NCBI GenBank assembly: GCA_041396705.1
Contig: JAWKYB010000003.1
Span: 1-64,000, forward strand
Source of the DNA: Alphaproteobacteria bacterium
GTDB taxonomy: Bacteria > Pseudomonadota > Alphaproteobacteria > CALKHQ01
DNA: 64,000 nucleotides
Reading direction: 5' to 3'
The notes below the pieces were generated by a model that made no database searches, was not told the DNA's origin, and saw only the letters and a program-made list of their open reading frames with translations. The position numbers and the translations under genes were made by a program. The first letter of the stretch is position 1; each line of letters opens with the position of its first letter. Below are positions 28,131 through 37,709 of this stretch, piece by piece.

Positions 28131-31100
28131 GTGCATGTGCTGGGCGACTCGGTGGCGCTGAACGCGGGCGCGGACGTCGACGTCTCCGGCCCGGCCGGCG
28201 GCGGCGAGGCGCTCATCGGCGGCGGCTTCGCCAGCGGCGCGGCGGCGCCGGGCGCCGGACTGCAATATGTGCGCGACGGGGAAGTCACCACGATCGTGGC
28301 CGACCCCGGCTTCGCCGCCGGCGGCTACCTGCCGTCGGCCAGCATCGCCTATGTCGACGCCGGCGCCAGCGTGCATGCCGACGCGACCGACAGCGGCGAC
28401 GGCGGCGCGGTTGCGGTATGGGCGCGCGACGAGGTCCGGTTCCATGGCCTGCTTAGCGTGCAGGGCGGCGCGAGCGGCGGCAACGGCGGCCTGGTCGAGG
28501 TGTCGACCGCCGGCGGCGGCGTCATCGATGGCACGGCGCTGGCCGGGGCGGCTGCCGGCAACGGCGGGCAGTTCCTGATCGACCCGCAGAACGTCTGCGT
28601 CGCGGCGGCCGGCAACTGCGGCTTCGGCGCCGGCTTCCTGCTGATCACGCCGACCACGATCCAGAATTTCTTCGCCGGCACGCCTGGCGGGACGTTCGAG
28701 GTCCGCACCGACCTGGCCAACCCGGCGGGCAACGAGGGCGACATCATCATCGCCAACAGTCTGAACATCGTGGCCACCGGCAGCGGCAGCCTGCTGCGCT
28801 TCCTTGCCCACGACGACATCTCCCTGAACGGCGCCGTCAACATCTTCAACAGCGGCGCAGCGCTGAACATCGAGATGATCGCCGAGGCGTTCGGCGGCAC
28901 GCCCGACGTCCAGCAGATCTTCATCGACGGCGACATCACCACCAACGGCGGCACCTTCCTCGCCAGTGCCGAGACCTTCATCACCGACAACGACGACGAC
29001 ACCATCTCGACGGGCGGCGGCGACGTCACCATCCTGGCCAACGTGCTCACCTTCGCGCAGAGCAACACGCTCAACCCCGGCGAGATCGTGATCAATGCCG
29101 GCAGCGGCAAGGTGCAGTTCGACCGGGTCGACCCGGGCGAGTTCAGCCTGGGCGACGACAACGGCGGCACCCATCTGAGCCAGGCGGAGATCCGCGCGAT
29201 CCGCGCCGGTGTGCTGGTGGTCGGCGAGGGCGGCGGCGACCAGATCGCCAACCACGACGTGCAGGTCAACCTGATCAACGTCGCCAACGTCAACACGAAC
29301 CTTAGTAGTGCCATCAGCGGCCAGGTCCGTCTGTACGCGCTGGAGGGCAACAACGGCGACGTCGAGTTCAGCGGCGCCAACACTTTCGTTTCGCTGGCGG
29401 CGTTTGCCGACGACAACGTGCTGCTGCTTGACGATGGCATTATCAGCATCACCGGCGGCGTCGGCGCGATCGCCGCACTGGCGGCCGGCGACAACATCGA
29501 ACTGCGCGCACGCACCTTGGTCACCACGAATGGCGGGGCGGTATCGCTGGGCGCCGGCACCAACGAGTCGACCGACACGGTGCTGCTCGACGGCGACGTC
29601 ACCACCAACGGCGGCCGGTTCTCGTCTGTGAGCAGGGACTTCATCATCGACGACGACGGCGACACGCTCTCGACCGCCGGTGGCAAGGTCGAGATCCAGA
29701 CCGACAGTATCGACATCGACAGCAACAACGCCGCGGTGGCGGCGATCGACGCCGGCAACGGCTCGGTCTACTTCTATCGTACCACGCCGGGCACGGTCGG
29801 CCTGGGCCAGGCGGCCGGCCAGTTCCAGCTGACCCAGGGCGAGATCGACCAGATCAACGCCCACGACCTGACCATCGGCGACCCGGACAACGGCATCGTC
29901 GGCGACGACCTCAACGGCCACAGCAACCAGATCACCGACATCGCGCTGCTGAACGTCGACTTCACCGACAACGGTGCCAACGACCAGGGCATCTCGACGC
30001 TGGTGCGGCTGTTCGCGCTGCGCGCGCCGGAGAGCGCCGACATCACGATGACGGGCAACATCATCGTGCCGCAGCTGCGCGCCCAGGCGAACGATCAGGT
30101 CATCGTCAACGCCTCGGGCAACCTCAATCCGGCCCTGCTCAGCGAACTGGGCACGATCCACCTGATCGCCCAGGCCGGCGCCACCCAGCCGGGGCTGACG
30201 ATCAACGGCGCGATCACGGCGGCGACCAACTTCCACGCCGACTCGCAGCAGGTCAGCCTCGACGCCAACATTATCGCCCCGGGCGGCATCACCGGCAGCG
30301 CCCAGCTGGTCACCGTGGTCGGCGCGACCAACGGCGCGCAGATCAACGACGCGCTCGGCATGATCACGACCAGCGCGACACCGGGCTCGCCGGCGCATGT
30401 CAACGTCGGCGACGGCATCTACAACGAAGCCGTGGTGGTGACCAAGAACAACGTGGTCCTGACCGGCGGCCTCGGCGCGATCGTGCAGCCGGCCAGCCCC
30501 GGCTTCACCATCAACGCCACCGGCGTCACCATCGACGGCTTCAGCTATTCCGGCACCGGCGGCGATTCAGCCATTCTGCTCACCGGAGCGGCGGACGACG
30601 TGATCATCCGCAACGGTGCCATCACCGGGACCTCCGGCGCGGCCGCCGCCGGGATCGAAGTCGACGTCACGGTGACAGCAGCGCTCGACCTGACTGTCGA
30701 CAACGTGACGATGACCGGCGTTAGCGGTTTCGGGATCAGGATCGACCCGGCGCTGAATGGCGCCAACATTGCGATCACCGGCAGCACGGTCGCCGGGGCG
30801 GCCGACGGCATCCGCTTCGCCAACATCACCGACTCGACGGTGTCGATCGGCGGCCTGCTGCTCGGCGACGGCAACAGCATCACTGGCGGCGGCACCGGCA
30901 TCGCCACCGGCAGCATCAGTGGCGGCAGCTTCGTCGTCGCCGGCAACAGCTTGGTGCGCGGCTCCTCGGGCTTTGTCTTCGGCGCGCTGTCGAACAACGC
31001 GCTGGTGGCCATCGTGAACAACAACGAGATCCGCGGGACGGTCGTCGATGGCATTGGCATTCTGCAGGTCACCGACAGCACGGTGGCCATCGCCGGCAAC

Positions 31101-33926
31101 GCCGGCATCTTCGGCAACGACGACGGCATCTTCGTCAGCAACGCGATCGCCAACTCCAGCTTCACCGTTGGCAGCACGAATGTGACGATCGGCGGCACGC
31201 CGACGGCCTTCGTCGGCAATGGCACCATCCAGGGCCAGAACGACGGCTTCGACATCGACAGGATCGACAACAGCGTATTCAGGGTGGCCGACAACACCCT
31301 GATCCGCGGCGTCAACGGTGATGGCTTCGAGTTCGACAACCTGATCCAGAACGGCGCGAGCATCGAGATCGTCGGCAACGACGAGGTTCGCGGCGGCACG
31401 CGTGCCATCCATTTCGAGCAGGCGATCACCGACAGCAGCGTCACCATTGCCGGCAACACCACGATGCTGGGCGACGCCAACGATGGCATCCGCTTCAGCG
31501 GCACGCTGACCGGCGACACCGTGCTGATCGGCGGCTTGGCGGGGTCCGACGCCAACAGCATCCGCGGCGCCCAGGGCGGCATCTTCGCCGGCAACATCGC
31601 CGGCGGCAGCTTCCTCGTCATCGGTAACACCCTGGTCCGCGGCGACACCCAGGAGGGCATCCTGACCGGCGTGCTCTCCGCCGGCCTGACGTTCGGCATC
31701 GCCGGCAATTCCGAGATTCGCGGCGGAATCGACGCCATCGGCATCGGTCAGGTGGTCGGCAGCAGCACGGTGGCGATCGCGGACAACTTCCTGATCGAGG
31801 GCGAAAGCGGCGACGGCGTGTTCGTCTCGACCGACATCACGGATTCCGTGTTCCGGGTCGGGTCCGCCACCCTCACGGTCGGGGGCATTCCGACACTGTT
31901 CGGCGGCAACGGGACGATCCGCGGACACGAGAACGCCTTCGACATCGACCAGATCGTCAACAGCACGTTCGCGATTACCAACAACGCGCTGGTCCAGGGC
32001 GTGACGCAGGAAGCGATCCAGTTCGACAACACGATCGGCGGCGGCGCGAACATCGAGGTCCGGTCGAACACCACGGTCCACGGCGCCACCGACGGCATCG
32101 CCTTCCAGCAGACGGTGACCGACAGCACCGTCACGATTGCCGGCAACGTGATCGCCGGCGACAGCGAGAACGGCATCCGCTTTGCCGCAGCGCTGACCGG
32201 CGACACCGTGCTGATCGGCGGCCTCGGCGCGGGCGATGCCAATAACATCGCTGGCGGCAAGGTCGGCCTCGTCACGGGCAACATCGACGGGGGCAGCTTC
32301 GTCGTCGCCGGCAACGCGCTGATCAAGGGCACGCTGTTCTCCGGCATCCAGATCGGGGCGCTCAGCAACGGCCTGCTCTTCGGCATCGTCGGCAACACCG
32401 AGATCCGCGGCGTCGGCCTCGACGGCATCGACGTGCTGCAGGTCAACGGCAGCACGGTCGCCATCGCCGGCAACGACGGGATCTTCGGCGACGCCGACGA
32501 CGGCATCTTCATCGGCAATGGAGTCTTCGACTCCACATTCATCGTCGGCACCGCGACGGTGGACGTCGCCGGAACGCCAACCGTCTTCGGCGGCAACGGC
32601 CAGATCGTCGCCAGGAACGACGGCATGGACATCGATCGGATCGACAACAGCACGTTCCGCATCGCCGACAACACGCTGATCCGCGGCACGGCCGGCGAGG
32701 GTCTGGAATTCGACAACACGATCCAGAACGGCGCGGTCGTCGAGGTAGCGGGCAATGTCGACATCCTTGGCGCGACGAGCGGCATCGCGTTCCAGGCCAG
32801 CATCACCGGTGGCAGCGTGCTGATCGACCGGAACGGGACGGCCGACCAGAACGGGGCGCCCTATGACGGCACCGCACCGGTGGACCTGGCAACCTTCGTG
32901 CCGACCGGCTCGATTGCCGGCGCCAGCGGCGCGGCCGTGTCGTTCTCCGACATCGCCGGCGATGCGGCGGTGACGGTTTCGCGCAACATCCTGACCGGCA
33001 GCCAGATCGGGGTCCTGTTCGGCACCGTAAGCTCAACCGGTACCACCGCGGTGCACAACAACTTCGTGCTGAACAACCTGTTCGACGGCCTGCGCTTCGA
33101 AGGCAACGTGACCGGACGGGTCGAGGTGTTCCAGAACTTCATCGCCGACAACATCGATGACGGTATTGAGATCTCCGTCGGCGCCGATGTCGGCGCCGGC
33201 AACCTCGTGATCCAGCAGAACTTCCTGCCCGGCGCCGGTTTCCTCAACGGCAACGGCGGCTTTGCGGTCAAGCACGGCGGCACCGGCACCATCGACATCG
33301 AAGGCAACTGGTGGGGCTCGATCGCGGCCGCCGACATCGCCACCGTGCTGGACAACGTGCCGCTGCCGGCGCTGGTGGTGGCGACCGGTGACGATACCAA
33401 CGTGCCGGGCGTGCTCGGCGTGACCGGGCTGGACCCGTTCGCTTTCCAGAACGCGGTGCTGGTCGGGCCGTTCGTGCCTGGCGGCGGCGAAGTGCTGGGC
33501 TTCCTGGCCCAGGCGCTGCTGGTCGGTGTCCTGGAGCAGTCGTCAGGCGAGGCGACCCCGGGCGACCGCGTCGCCGGCCGGGCCGGTCCGGATGCCGGCA
33601 ACGTCTTCACCAACGTGTTCGGCGAGGCCTACAGCCTGTTCGGTGAGGGCAGCCTGGCCGACCTGGCGCCGGCGGCGGGCGGCGAGGCCTGCACGCTGAG
33701 CCCGGTCGAGGGCGGCGTGTCGCTGGGTTGCGGCGCCGGCGGCGGTGGCGGCGGCACCGGCGAGGGCGGCCTGCCGAACCTGGAGCCGGCCGCGGGCGGT
33801 GCGCCGGCAATCGACCCGGGCCTGAACCTGCAGGACCTGCTGAACATGTGGCTGTTCAACTTCGGCACGCCGCTTGACGGCCCGGTCGCCGGGCTGGACG
33901 GGGCGGCGGCGGAGGAGGGCGCCTAA
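28131..33926 (+). CDS. Exoprotein 2, intact 1931-codon reading frame (beta-helix adhesin body)
   Basis: The uninterrupted part of exoprotein 2. Order: end of the haemagglutinin region (VHVLGDSVALNAGADVDVSG), the FLIDPQNVCV motif common after TPS domains, a beta-helical segment (residues about 200-740), a hinge with HVNVGDGIYNEAVVV, three 227-229-residue super-repeats (residues about 903-1561), a conserved terminal block (AVHNNFVLNN, VEVFQNFIADN, IQQNFLPGAGF, IEGNWWGS) and a Gly-rich linker leading to LQDLLNMWLFNFGTPLDGP at the end. No ribosome binding site is seen at ATG 28131; the natural start is 27102. Expected outside the cell as a long fibre. Confidence 0.75.
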   Translation: MHVLGDSVALNAGADVDVSGPAGGGEALIGGGFASGAAAPGAGLQYVRDGEVTTIVADPGFAAGGYLPSASIAYVDAGASVHADATDSGDGGAVAVWARDEVRFHGLLSVQGGASGGNGGLVEVSTAGGGVIDGTALAGAAAGNGGQFLIDPQNVCVAAAGNCGFGAGFLLITPTTIQNFFAGTPGGTFEVRTDLANPAGNEGDIIIANSLNIVATGSGSLLRFLAHDDISLNGAVNIFNSGAALNIEMIAEAFGGTPDVQQIFIDGDITTNGGTFLASAETFITDNDDDTISTGGGDVTILANVLTFAQSNTLNPGEIVINAGSGKVQFDRVDPGEFSLGDDNGGTHLSQAEIRAIRAGVLVVGEGGGDQIANHDVQVNLINVANVNTNLSSAISGQVRLYALEGNNGDVEFSGANTFVSLAAFADDNVLLLDDGIISITGGVGAIAALAAGDNIELRARTLVTTNGGAVSLGAGTNESTDTVLLDGDVTTNGGRFSSVSRDFIIDDDGDTLSTAGGKVEIQTDSIDIDSNNAAVAAIDAGNGSVYFYRTTPGTVGLGQAAGQFQLTQGEIDQINAHDLTIGDPDNGIVGDDLNGHSNQITDIALLNVDFTDNGANDQGISTLVRLFALRAPESADITMTGNIIVPQLRAQANDQVIVNASGNLNPALLSELGTIHLIAQAGATQPGLTINGAITAATNFHADSQQVSLDANIIAPGGITGSAQLVTVVGATNGAQINDALGMITTSATPGSPAHVNVGDGIYNEAVVVTKNNVVLTGGLGAIVQPASPGFTINATGVTIDGFSYSGTGGDSAILLTGAADDVIIRNGAITGTSGAAAAGIEVDVTVTAALDLTVDNVTMTGVSGFGIRIDPALNGANIAITGSTVAGAADGIRFANITDSTVSIGGLLLGDGNSITGGGTGIATGSISGGSFVVAGNSLVRGSSGFVFGALSNNALVAIVNNNEIRGTVVDGIGILQVTDSTVAIAGNAGIFGNDDGIFVSNAIANSSFTVGSTNVTIGGTPTAFVGNGTIQGQNDGFDIDRIDNSVFRVADNTLIRGVNGDGFEFDNLIQNGASIEIVGNDEVRGGTRAIHFEQAITDSSVTIAGNTTMLGDANDGIRFSGTLTGDTVLIGGLAGSDANSIRGAQGGIFAGNIAGGSFLVIGNTLVRGDTQEGILTGVLSAGLTFGIAGNSEIRGGIDAIGIGQVVGSSTVAIADNFLIEGESGDGVFVSTDITDSVFRVGSATLTVGGIPTLFGGNGTIRGHENAFDIDQIVNSTFAITNNALVQGVTQEAIQFDNTIGGGANIEVRSNTTVHGATDGIAFQQTVTDSTVTIAGNVIAGDSENGIRFAAALTGDTVLIGGLGAGDANNIAGGKVGLVTGNIDGGSFVVAGNALIKGTLFSGIQIGALSNGLLFGIVGNTEIRGVGLDGIDVLQVNGSTVAIAGNDGIFGDADDGIFIGNGVFDSTFIVGTATVDVAGTPTVFGGNGQIVARNDGMDIDRIDNSTFRIADNTLIRGTAGEGLEFDNTIQNGAVVEVAGNVDILGATSGIAFQASITGGSVLIDRNGTADQNGAPYDGTAPVDLATFVPTGSIAGASGAAVSFSDIAGDAAVTVSRNILTGSQIGVLFGTVSSTGTTAVHNNFVLNNLFDGLRFEGNVTGRVEVFQNFIADNIDDGIEISVGADVGAGNLVIQQNFLPGAGFLNGNGGFAVKHGGTGTIDIEGNWWGSIAAADIATVLDNVPLPALVVATGDDTNVPGVLGVTGLDPFAFQNAVLVGPFVPGGGEVLGFLAQALLVGVLEQSSGEATPGDRVAGRAGPDAGNVFTNVFGEAYSLFGEGSLADLAPAAGGEACTLSPVEGGVSLGCGAGGGGGGTGEGGLPNLEPAAGGAPAIDPGLNLQDLLNMWLFNFGTPLDGPVAGLDGAAAEEGA
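30837..32812 (+). repeat. Three tandem super-repeats of 227-229 codons in exoprotein 2
   Basis: Units start at 30837, 31518 and 32205, each with TV(S/L)IGGLxxxDxNxI, then GxFxxGxIxGGSFxVxGNxLxxG, xxAIAxNxxIxG, VGxxxxxxGGxPTxFxGNGxI, DxDxIxNSxFxxxxNxLxxG and FDNxIxxGAxxEV. Each contains several shorter GNxxIxG beta-coils, so it is a repeat of repeats. Divergence between units shows age; open frame is kept throughout. Confidence 0.8.
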
Positions 33927-34462
33927 GCCGGGTCGCCGGCGATCAGCTTCGCGGCGGCGTCCATCATCCGGCGCAGGTTGCGCGGCACGATCACCGTGAC
34001 CACGCTCTCGACGAAGCCGGCGACCTGACGCTCGAGCGGGCCGGCAACGGCCCGCAGGGCGCCGGGCGCCAGCTCGAACCGGCCGGCGAAGGTGACGCGC
34101 GTGCCGCGTCCGCCCATCGCCGGCTCGAACGCCGTGCTGCCATCGCAGCGGATCTTGTCGGGCAGCACCGACGGTTCGATCTGCCAGCGGCAGATTCGCG
34201 CCGCCTCGTCCCAGCTGTTGCGATCGATCCAGCTGACCGCGTCCGCGCCCAGCGGCTTGTGCAGGAAACCGGGGATACGCTGGCCGGAACGCCAGCGGTT
34301 GACCAGGCGGACGCATGCCGGGTCTGCATCGTCGCGTTCGACCACCTCGATGCTGTCGATGTCGTCGATCATCGCCGCCAGCTCCGGCAGGCGGTCGCGC
34401 ACGGTGCGCCACAAGGCGTCGGGCGGCTGCTTGACCACGACGGTGTCGCGGAATTCCTTCAT
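33923..34462 (-). CDS. SRPBCC (START-like) family protein
   Basis: A 179-residue cytoplasmic protein. KEFRDTVVVKQPPDALWRTV is the standard opening of polyketide cyclase/CoxG-type SRPBCC domains (strand, then helix 1). RWRSGQRIPGF, WIDRNSWDEAARICRWQIEP and GRGTRVTFAGRFEL fit the long antiparallel sheet around a hydrophobic pocket, and a final amphipathic helix closes it. Ligand unknown. Its ATG overlaps the stop of the epimerase gene as ATGA, so translation is coupled in the four-gene operon 37994 to 33923. It converges on exoprotein 2 with a 4-base overlap. Confidence 0.75.
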   Translation of the reverse strand: MKEFRDTVVVKQPPDALWRTVRDRLPELAAMIDDIDSIEVVERDDADPACVRLVNRWRSGQRIPGFLHKPLGADAVSWIDRNSWDEAARICRWQIEPSVLPDKIRCDGSTAFEPAMGGRGTRVTFAGRFELAPGALRAVAGPLERQVAGFVESVVTVIVPRNLRRMMDAAAKLIAGDPA

Positions 34463-35535
34463 GCCGCACCCGCAGCAGGCAGGGCCGCGGCAGCCCCGCG
34501 ATGGCGCACGGCATAGACGTCGTCGTGCAGGCGCAGGCCGGCGCGGACCTCGCGGGAAACATGCGGGCTCGCCGCCAGCCAGGAGATCGCCTCGGCCAGT
34601 GCGGCGCGGGCTGGGTGCGGCCGGTAGCCGAGCGCCCGGGCGCGGGCGTCGTCGTACCAGTACCAGCGGCCAACCATGGCGGCCTGGTCGCGGGTGGTCA
34701 GCGGCCGGCGCCGGCGCGCCCGGGCGACCGCCTCCTCGGTCGCGGCGGCGAGATAGGCGGCGCCGTGGGTGAGGGAAAGCCGGGGCGGCGCCACGCCGGC
34801 CAGCTCGGCGACGAGGCCATGGAGCTGCGGCCATGCCAGGTTCTCGCCGCCGAGGAGATAGGCGGCACCGGGCGTCCCGCGCAGTGCCAGCAGCCGGTGG
34901 CCGGCCGCGACATCGGCCGCCGCGGCGATATTGCAGCCGCCCGGCCAGGTCAGCCGCAGCGGGTCGGCCAGATAGGCGACGACCAGGCCGTTGCTGGGGC
35001 CGAGCGCGGTGCCGTGCGGCCCCACCGTCACGGTCGGGCAGGCCGCGACCAGATCGAGGCCGAGCGCCTCGGCCTGAGCGAAGGCCCGGGCGTGCTGGCG
35101 CACCTTGGCGCGGACATAGGCGTTGGCGTCGCTGTCCTGGGCAAGCGCCGCGGTCTCGTCGCGTGCCGCCAGCCGGTCGCTGTGGCCGTAGACCACGGAC
35201 GACGAGGTCAGCACCACGCGGCCGACGCCAGCCCGGCGCGCGGCCGCCAGCACGCTGTCGGTGGCGGCCAGCGCTTCGTCGAGCTCGCGTTCGCGGCGAC
35301 GGTCGTAGGTGAAGTGCATCGCGGTGTGGAACAACACGTCGACGCCGGCGAGGGTGGCGGCGAGGGCGTCCGCGTCCGCCAGCGCCAGCCGGCGGATGTC
35401 GACGTCGACGCCGCCAAGCGCGGCAAGGTCGCTGCTCGGTCGGGCAATGGCCAGCACATCGTCGCCGGCGGCCAGCAGGCAGCGCACCAGGTTGGCGCCG
35501 ATCAGCCCGCCGGCGCCGGTGACCGCCGCCTTCAT
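34459..35535 (-). CDS. NAD-dependent epimerase/dehydratase (extended SDR, 3-beta-HSD-like)
   Basis: A 358-residue extended SDR. G7-x2-G10-x2-G13 is in AVTGAGGLIGANL; VLFHTAMHFTYD follows the fourth strand; VLTSSSVVYGHS has the catalytic Ser; and NAYVRAKVRQ gives YxxxK. PTVTVGPHGTALGPSNGLVV and GGCNIAAAADVAAGH resemble sterol/flavonol-type epimerases acting on bulky hydrophobic or nucleotide-sugar substrates. Substrate is unknown, but the flanking SRPBCC proteins favour a lipid-like molecule (inference). Stop and start are shared with both neighbours as ATGA overlaps. Confidence 0.82.
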   Translation of the reverse strand: MKAAVTGAGGLIGANLVRCLLAAGDDVLAIARPSSDLAALGGVDVDIRRLALADADALAATLAGVDVLFHTAMHFTYDRRRERELDEALAATDSVLAAARRAGVGRVVLTSSSVVYGHSDRLAARDETAALAQDSDANAYVRAKVRQHARAFAQAEALGLDLVAACPTVTVGPHGTALGPSNGLVVAYLADPLRLTWPGGCNIAAAADVAAGHRLLALRGTPGAAYLLGGENLAWPQLHGLVAELAGVAPPRLSLTHGAAYLAAATEEAVARARRRRPLTTRDQAAMVGRWYWYDDARARALGYRPHPARAALAEAISWLAASPHVSREVRAGLRLHDDVYAVRHRGAAAALPAAGAA

Positions 35536-37706
35536 GTCAACGCCTCCGCCAGCCGGGCCGGCGCCGCGATGCCGTCGCGGGCGACAGCGGCGGCAAGGTC
35601 GCTGATGAACGCACCGAACGCCGCGACGGCAGCCTGCCATTGCGCCGCTGCGCCGGCCGTGTCCGCCTCCGCGTTCGCCCCGGCGGGACCGACGAAATGG
35701 CGGAATCCATCGTCGTCGATGCGGTCGGGCTCGCCGGCACCGCCCGGCATCGCCAACCCGCCGCGCCGGGCCAGCACGCCCTCCAGCTTTTCGCCGAGCG
35801 CGACCGCGAGCCGTTCGATCGCCTCGGCCGGCAGCGCCTCGGTGTCGCGCGGATGCGCCGGTTCGTGCCAGTCGCGGCCGATGTGCACCGCGCGGCCTTC
35901 GACCAGCGCCTCGAAATTGGCCAGCGTGCGATCGAAGAAGGTCTTGTAGGCGTGGGTGACCAGCGCCGCCTTCAACGCCGGGGCGAGGTCCAGGTTCACC
36001 GCCTGCCAGAACGGCGGCAGCGTGAACAGCTGCCGGCCGGCGATGCGGACGGCGGTGCCGCGGGCGCTGCGGGTGAAGGTGACCACGCCGTCGTCGTGGA
36101 CGGCGGAGCCGTTCGCACTGGCGATGGTCTTCCAGTACATGCGATGGCGATCGGCGCCATAGTCGCAGATCTCGATCTTGCCGACGTCGATCGGCTTGCC
36201 CTGGTACAGGACCAGGTCGTTGGGCTGCGGCAGGTAGAGATTGCGTTCGACCTGGCGCAGCACGCGCCCCTGGCGGTCGCGCGCGGTCGGCACCACCACG
36301 CCGCCGACATAGTCGTTCATGAACTGGATGGTGCGGGCGACGTCGACCCGGGCGACGAACAGGTCGAACGGAATCGGCAGGTCGCGCGCGTAGCTGAAAA
36401 CGGTGGCACCGTCGACCTCGCGCCAGGTCAGGTCCTCCGCCGCCGGCGCGACGCCGTCGAGCAGGGCGGCCAACCGGTCCAGCTCCGGCCGGATCGCGGC
36501 ATAGTCGGCGGCGCGGTAGACGGCAGGATCGAAGCCGAGCGGCACGACCCGGCGGCGGATCGCATCCTTGTCGAACAGCACCCGCCAGCCGTCGAGCCAC
36601 TGGCCGGCGGCGCTGATGGCGGCATTGGCCAGCACCAGCAGCGACAGCGCCAGCGGGTCGTCGTCGGTGCCGGCGAAGAACCGGCTGACATGCGGGTTGA
36701 CCCGGGCGTCGACCACGTTCTTCAAGGGAAACAGCCCGGTATCGAGGGTCTGCAGCCAGGGCGCGACCAGCCGGTCGCCGACCGGCAGCGCGGCGCGGGC
36801 GCGGGCCGCGGCCGTCAGCGCCGGCGGCACGTTGCGCCAGCCCGGCCATGGCGCCAGGCTGCCGTCGACGGTGTAGGGCTCCGGCAGGCCGATGCCGGCG
36901 AACACGCGGTCGGCAAGCGGCGAGCCGTGCGGGTCGAGGCCCATCTTCAGCGCGCCGGCATAGTCGGCGAGGGGCGCGCTGGTGCTGGCGATCACACAAC
37001 CGGCGGCGATCGGCTGCGGCGCGCGGGCGCCGCCGCTGCCGTGGGCGGCGGTCACCGCATCGATCACGGCGAAGTGCACCGGCGTCGCGCGCAGCAGGTC
37101 GCAGACCGCGTCACCCGCGTCCATCCGGCGCCGGTAGTAGTGGTCCTTGTCGGCCAACGGTAGCGCGCCGAGCAGGGCGTCGAGGCACAGTGCATAGGTC
37201 TCGCGCTCGTCGGTGCGGGCGCCGGCGACGACGATGCGGAAGCCGGCGTCCAGCCAGCGCCGGGCAAGCGGGCTGCCCCGCAGCACGCCGCCGGAAGGGA
37301 ACGGCGCATCGATCAGGTCCTCGGCCAGGTCGACGACGTCGTAGGCGCGGCCCTGCGGCGTGACATAGCGATAGCCGAGCAGGTCGGCGCGCACCGCGAC
37401 GTCGCGGTTCTCGGCCCAGCCGTCGGCGGAATCGGCGGTGCCGCAGAGGGCGACGTCGGTGTAGCCCCGATCGTGCAGCAGGTCGACCAGGCCCTCGACC
37501 AGCGCCGGGTCGGCCGCTGCCGGCGATCCTGCCGCGAAGCCGCCCATGTCGGCGAGGATGAGCACCGGCAAGGCCGCCGGTTCGACGGTGCCGTTGCCGC
37601 AAACGTCGGCCAGCGCCCGCCACAGTCCCGCCCGCGCGACCGCATCGGCCAGCAGGTCGGACCCCGCCCGGGCCGGGTCCGCGACGACGGCGACGGTGGC
37701 CGTCAC
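35532..37706 (-). CDS. Large protein: DUF362-like N-terminal part joined to an SRPBCC-like C-terminal part
   Basis: A 724-residue cytoplasmic protein starting at GTG 37706. Residues 1-270 resemble DUF362 proteins: LVEGLVDLLHDRGYTDVALC, RRWLDAGFRIVVAGARTDE, MDAGDAVCDLL, GCVIASTSAPLADYAGALKMG. I see no Cys-rich ferredoxin motif that often accompanies that domain. Residues about 430-640 (DLTWREVDGATVFSYARDL, YWKTIASANGSAVHDDG, LFTLPPFWQAV) look like an SRPBCC lipid-binding fold. Domain names are by resemblance only. The gene is coupled to the epimerase by ATGA and lies 3 bases after the small upstream gene. Function unknown. Confidence 0.65.
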   Translation of the reverse strand: MTATVAVVADPARAGSDLLADAVARAGLWRALADVCGNGTVEPAALPVLILADMGGFAAGSPAAADPALVEGLVDLLHDRGYTDVALCGTADSADGWAENRDVAVRADLLGYRYVTPQGRAYDVVDLAEDLIDAPFPSGGVLRGSPLARRWLDAGFRIVVAGARTDERETYALCLDALLGALPLADKDHYYRRRMDAGDAVCDLLRATPVHFAVIDAVTAAHGSGGARAPQPIAAGCVIASTSAPLADYAGALKMGLDPHGSPLADRVFAGIGLPEPYTVDGSLAPWPGWRNVPPALTAAARARAALPVGDRLVAPWLQTLDTGLFPLKNVVDARVNPHVSRFFAGTDDDPLALSLLVLANAAISAAGQWLDGWRVLFDKDAIRRRVVPLGFDPAVYRAADYAAIRPELDRLAALLDGVAPAAEDLTWREVDGATVFSYARDLPIPFDLFVARVDVARTIQFMNDYVGGVVVPTARDRQGRVLRQVERNLYLPQPNDLVLYQGKPIDVGKIEICDYGADRHRMYWKTIASANGSAVHDDGVVTFTRSARGTAVRIAGRQLFTLPPFWQAVNLDLAPALKAALVTHAYKTFFDRTLANFEALVEGRAVHIGRDWHEPAHPRDTEALPAEAIERLAVALGEKLEGVLARRGGLAMPGGAGEPDRIDDDGFRHFVGPAGANAEADTAGAAAQWQAAVAAFGAFISDLAAAVARDGIAAPARLAEALT

Positions 37707-37709
37707 CGT

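Larger units (their letters stand above)
27102..33926 (+). pseudogene. TpsA-type filamentous haemagglutinin exoprotein 2, frameshifted only in the first kilobase
   Basis: Second tandem paralogue. The start ATG 27102 leads to a signal region (STSALTLAAFAAVPLLAP) and a TPS domain: NGTVVEGDATIVYGDNSI, RVIIEWD, LGSLSGAGSITLVNPAG, ATTLDILNSRFMADEL. About nine frame changes lie between 27.21 and 28.11 kb, several obvious beside exoprotein 1: an extra C in GGCCCTCGG near 27475, and a stop created in GCGCTTTAACC near 27452 where the paralogue reads GCGCTGAACC. From about 28110 the frame is open to TAA 33926. Restored length is about 2270 residues. It overlaps the convergent SRPBCC gene by 4 bases. 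Confidence 0.8.

Noticed and set aside
27981..30398. 805-codon minus-strand open frame
   Set aside because: Antisense to exoprotein 2 with Val/Asp/Arg-rich low-complexity content; no motif or ribosome binding site.
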